From assembly GCA_958299035.1 (NCBI GenBank), contig CATQJL010000001.1, positions 248,001 through 312,000 of the forward strand: a stretch of DNA of 64,000 bases. The letters are read 5' to 3'. The notes below the pieces were generated by a model. That model did no database searches, was not told where the DNA came from, and saw nothing but the letters and a program-made list of their open reading frames with translations. Every line of letters starts with the position of its first letter. Position 1 is the first letter of the stretch. The stretch is from Cylicocyclus nassatus. Lineage: Eukaryota > Nematoda > Chromadorea > Rhabditida > Strongylidae. A program made the translations under genes and the position numbers. This document shows positions 61,287-64,000 of the stretch, piece after piece.

Positions 61287-62988
61287 CATTTGACGTTTCC
61301 GGAATTGTGAATTTTTGAAGGAATATGGGTGGCTATATATTGAGAATCGTTGTTTTTGCGAGCCATTGCAAAGGTACTCGGACCCGAATTCTGGGACTGG
61401 CCTGGAGTTTTGTATTAGATTCCTCATTTTCCAATAGAGCAGTACTAGTCCTGGAAACATTTGACGTTCCCGGAATCGTGAATTTTTGAAGGAATATGGG
61501 TGGGTATATATTGAGAATCGTTGTTTTTGCGAGCCATTGCAAAGGTACTCGGACCCAACCTCTGGGACTGGCCTGGAGTTTTGTATTAGATTTCTCACTT
61601 TCCAATAGAGCAGAACTAGTCCTGGAAACATTTGACGTTTCCGGAATCGTGAAGTTTTGAAGGAATATGGGTGGGTATATATTGAGAATCGTTGTTTTTG
61701 CGAGCCTGCAAGGGTACTCGGACCCGACCTCTAGGACTGGCCTGGAGTTTTGTATTAGATTTCTCACTTTCCAATAGAGCAGTACTAGTCCTGGAAGCAT
61801 TTGACGTTTCCGGAATCGTGAATTTTTGAAGGAATATGGGTGGGTATATATTGAGAATCGTTGTTTTTGCGAGCCATTGCAAAGGTACTCGGACCCGACC
61901 TCTGGGACTGCCCTGGAGTTTCGTATTAGATTTCTCACTTTCCAATAGAGAAGTACTAGTCCTGGAAACATTTGACGTTTCCGGAATCGTGAATTTTTGA
62001 AGGAATATGGGTGGATATATTTTGAGAATCGTTGTTTTTGCGAGCCTGCAAGGGTACTCGGACCCGACCTCTAGGACTGGCCTGGAGTTTTGTATTAGAT
62101 TTCTCACTTTCCAATAGAGCAGTACTAGTACTGGAAACATTTGACGTTTCCGGAATTGTGAATTTTTGAAGGAATATGGGTGGGTATATATTGAGAATCG
62201 TTGTTTTTGCGAGCCATTGCAAAGGTACTCGGACCCGACCTCTGGGACTGGCCTGGAGTTTTGTATTAGATTTCTCATTTTCCAATAGAGCAGTACTAGT
62301 CCTGGAAACATTTGACGTTTCCGGAATGGTGAATTTTTGAAGGAATATGGGTGGGTATATTTTGAGAATCGTTGTTTTTGCGAGCCTGCAAGGGTACTCG
62401 GACCCGACCTCTAGGACTGGCCTGGAGTTTTGTATTAGATTTCTCACTTTCCAATAGAGCAGTACTAGTCCTGGAAGCATTTGACGTTTCCGGAATCGTG
62501 AAGTTTTGAAGGAATATGGGTGGGTATATATTGAGAATCGTTGTTTTTGCGAGCCATTGCAAAGGTACTCGGACCCGACCTCTGGGACTGCCCTGGAGTT
62601 TCGTATTAGATTTCTCACTTTCCAATAGAGAAGTACTAGTCCTGGAAACATTTGACGTTTCCGGAATCGTGAATTTTTGAAGGAATATGGGTGGATATAT
62701 TTTGAGAATCGTTGTTTTTGCGAGCCTGCAAGGGTACTCGGACCCGACCTCTAGGACTGGCCTGGAGTTTTGTATTAGATTTCTCACTTTCCAATAGAGC
62801 AGTACTAGTCCTGGAAGCATTTGACGTTTCCGGAGTCGTGAATTTTTGAAGGAATATGGGTGGGTATATATTGAGAATCGTTGTTTTTGCGAGCCATTGC
62901 AAAGGTACTCGGACCCGACCTCTGGGACTGGCCTGGAGTTTTGTATTAGATTTCTCATTTTCCAATAGAGCAGAATTAGTCCTGGAAA
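61287..62988. repeat. 11-mer HOR unit 21, 1,702 bp (10 monomers)
   Basis: One monomer short, without 'gggtagtcgg'. A private double change gives 'cccgaattctggg' near 61,384, creating a GAATTC site that I noticed only here. Confidence 0.88.
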
Positions 62989-64000
62989 CATTTGACGTTT
63001 CCGGAATTGTGAATTTTTGAAGGAATATGGGTGGCTATATATTGAGAATCGTTGTTTTTGCGAGCCATTGCAAAGGTACTCGGACCCGACCTCTGGGACT
63101 GGCCTGGAGTTTTGTATTAGATTCCTCATTTTCCAATAGAGCAGTACTAGTCCTGGAAACATTTGACGTTCCCGGAATCGTGAATTTTTGAAGGAATATG
63201 GGTGGGTATATATTGAGAATCGTTGTTTTTGCGAGCCATTGCAAAGGTACTCGGACCCAACCTCTGGGACTGGCCTGGAGTTTTGTATTAGATTTCTCAC
63301 TTTCCAATAGAGCAGAACTAGTCCTGGAAACATTTGACGTTTCCGGAATCGTGAAGTTTTGAAGGAATATGGGTGGGTATATATTGAGAATCGTTGTTTT
63401 TGCGAGCCATTGCAAAGGTACTCGGACCCAACCTCTGGGACTGGCCTGGAGTTTTGTATTAGATTTCTCATTTTCCAATAGAGCAGAACTAGTCCTGGAA
63501 ACATTTGACGTTTACGGAATCGTGAAGTTTTGAAGGAATATGGGTGGGTATATATTGAGAATCGTTGTTTTTGCGAGCCATTGCAAAGGTACTCGGACCC
63601 GACCTCTGGGACTGGCCTGGAGTTTTGTATTAGATTTCTCACTTTCCAATAGAGCAGTACTAGTCCTGGAAGCATTTGACGTTTCCGGAATCGTGAATTT
63701 TTGAAGGAATATGGGTGGGTATATATTGAGAATCGTTGTTTTTGCGAGCCATTGCAAAGGTACTCGGACCCGACCTTTGGGACTGGCCTGGAGTTTTGTA
63801 TTAGATTTCTCATTTTCCAGTAGAGCAGAACTAGTCCTGGAAACATTTGACGTTTCCGGAATCGTGAAGTTTTGAAGGAATATGGGTGGGTATATATTGA
63901 GAATCGTTGTTTTTGCGAGCCATTGCAAAGGTACTCGGACCCGACCTCTGGGACTGCCCTGGAGTTTCGTATTAGATTTCTCACTTTCCAATAGAGAAGT
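62989..64000. repeat. Region VII: right edge, return to the region IV order
   Basis: Begins like an 11-mer unit with 'ggtggctatat' and 'gacgttcccgg'. It then has a full type A monomer at 63,331 instead of the chimera, followed by 'gacgtttacgg' at 63,502. This order matches 26,916-27,769 at an offset of 36,073 bp. The last monomers, with 'ctttgggactgg' and 'ccagtagagcagaac' and then 'ctgccctggagtttcg', recall 4,832-5,173. Cut by the window end. Confidence 0.87.

Larger units (their letters stand above)
29640..62988. repeat. Region VI: 11-monomer, 1,871 bp higher-order repeat block
   Basis: Each unit starts with a type A monomer carrying 'gggtggctatat'. The standard unit has monomer lengths 171, 171, 169, 171, 169, 169, 171, 169, 171, 169, 171, totalling 1,871 bp. 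Ordered markers within it are 'ggtggctatat', 'gacgttcccgg' with 'cccaacc', an A/B chimera with 'gtgaagttttg', 'ctgccctggagtttcg', 'gggtggatatat', 'gggtagtcgg', and 'ggaatggtgaa'. Twenty-one successive units are present; lengths range from 342 to 2,384 bp and nearly always differ by whole monomers. Confidence 0.92.
1..64000. repeat. Satellite DNA array, ~170 bp monomer, spanning the whole window
   Basis: Every part of the window is built from the same roughly 170 bp unit in head-to-tail order, recognised by the motifs 'catttgacg', 'ggaatatgggtggg', 'tactcggacccgacc', 'gttttgtattagat' and 'tttccaatagagcag'. About 375 copies are present and none is inverted. The window starts and ends inside monomers, so the array continues on both sides. 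Eukaryotic satellites with unit lengths near one nucleosome commonly occupy centromeres and pericentromeres; assigning that role here is inference from unit length, array length and higher-order organisation. The family is not one I recognise, and no host gene is present to identify the organism. Confidence 0.97.

Noticed and set aside
1..64000. CRISPR array
   Set aside because: The repeated unit is about 170 bp with no unique spacers between copies, unlike the short repeats and spacers of CRISPR.
1..64000. CENP-B box
   Set aside because: The nearest stretch, 'aatcgttgtttttgcgag', shares only 'tcgttg' with the box; the essential nTTCGnnnnAnnCGGGn pattern is not met, and I found no match on the other strand in 'cccgacctct' or 'cccggaatcg'.
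1..64000. Human-type alpha satellite, because of the 171 bp unit and higher-order repeats
   Set aside because: Only the length and organisation agree; I do not recognise alpha-satellite sequence motifs in the monomer, and GC content is higher.
1..64000. Telomeric or subtelomeric repeat, suggested by 'atgggtgggtat'
   Set aside because: The G-rich motif occurs once per 170 bp unit and is not a short tandem telomere repeat.
1..64000. 5S rDNA or tRNA-derived tandem array
   Set aside because: No internal control region, no conserved tRNA or 5S secondary-structure pattern is visible in the monomer, and the units have no gene-plus-spacer organisation.
1..64000. Bacterial or phage tandem repeat locus
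   Set aside because: No coding neighbours, ribosome binding sites or operon structure in 64 kb; scale and higher-order organisation are typical of eukaryotic satellites.

Overview
The whole 64 kb window is one uninterrupted head-to-tail satellite DNA array. The repeat unit is about 170 bp, roughly 375 copies are present, and all of them run in the same orientation. I see no gene, RNA gene, transposon, CRISPR array or unique-sequence island. A megascale, nucleosome-length tandem repeat with higher-order structure points to a eukaryotic nuclear chromosome, most likely a centromeric or pericentromeric block. I do not recognise the satellite family and cannot name the species. The monomer is about 44% GC (hand count of one consensus), contains a poly-T tract and about seven CpG dinucleotides, and has no canonical CENP-B box.

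Two main monomer classes exist. Type A (171 bp) reads 'gagccattgcaaagg' near its middle and usually 'ggtatatattgag'. Type B (169 bp) reads 'gagcctgcaaggg' and usually 'ggtatattttgag'. They often alternate, giving a 340 bp dimer, and are combined into several successive higher-order repeats (HORs).

Layout. (I) About 1-4,150: a 6-monomer HOR of 999 bp carrying a 150 bp truncated monomer, with one contracted 659 bp copy. (II) About 4,150-9,757: mixed monomers with a 510 bp 3-mer duplication and a 1,526 bp 9-mer duplication. (III) 9,758-19,596: two nearly identical large copies of 4,751 and 5,088 bp, then a third partial copy to about 20,958. (IV) About 20,275-28,280: a run of ten type-A monomers, then a 7/8-monomer repeat (1,191 and 1,363 bp). 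(V) 28,280-29,639: A/B dimers. (VI) 29,640-62,988: an 11-monomer, 1,871 bp HOR in 21 successive units, five of them exactly 1,871 bp long, the others gaining or losing whole monomers. (VII) 62,989-64,000: the monomer order returns to that of 26,916 onward, so the 11-mer block is bounded on both sides inside the window by older-looking satellite.

The long open frames on the minus strand follow from the 171 bp (57-codon) length of type A and are not treated as genes. The interest of the window is structural: nested generations of repeat amplification, chimeric monomers marking crossover points, and shared private variants that show which units were copied from which. Coordinates of unit borders were set by the first base of the 'catttgacg' motif of each monomer.
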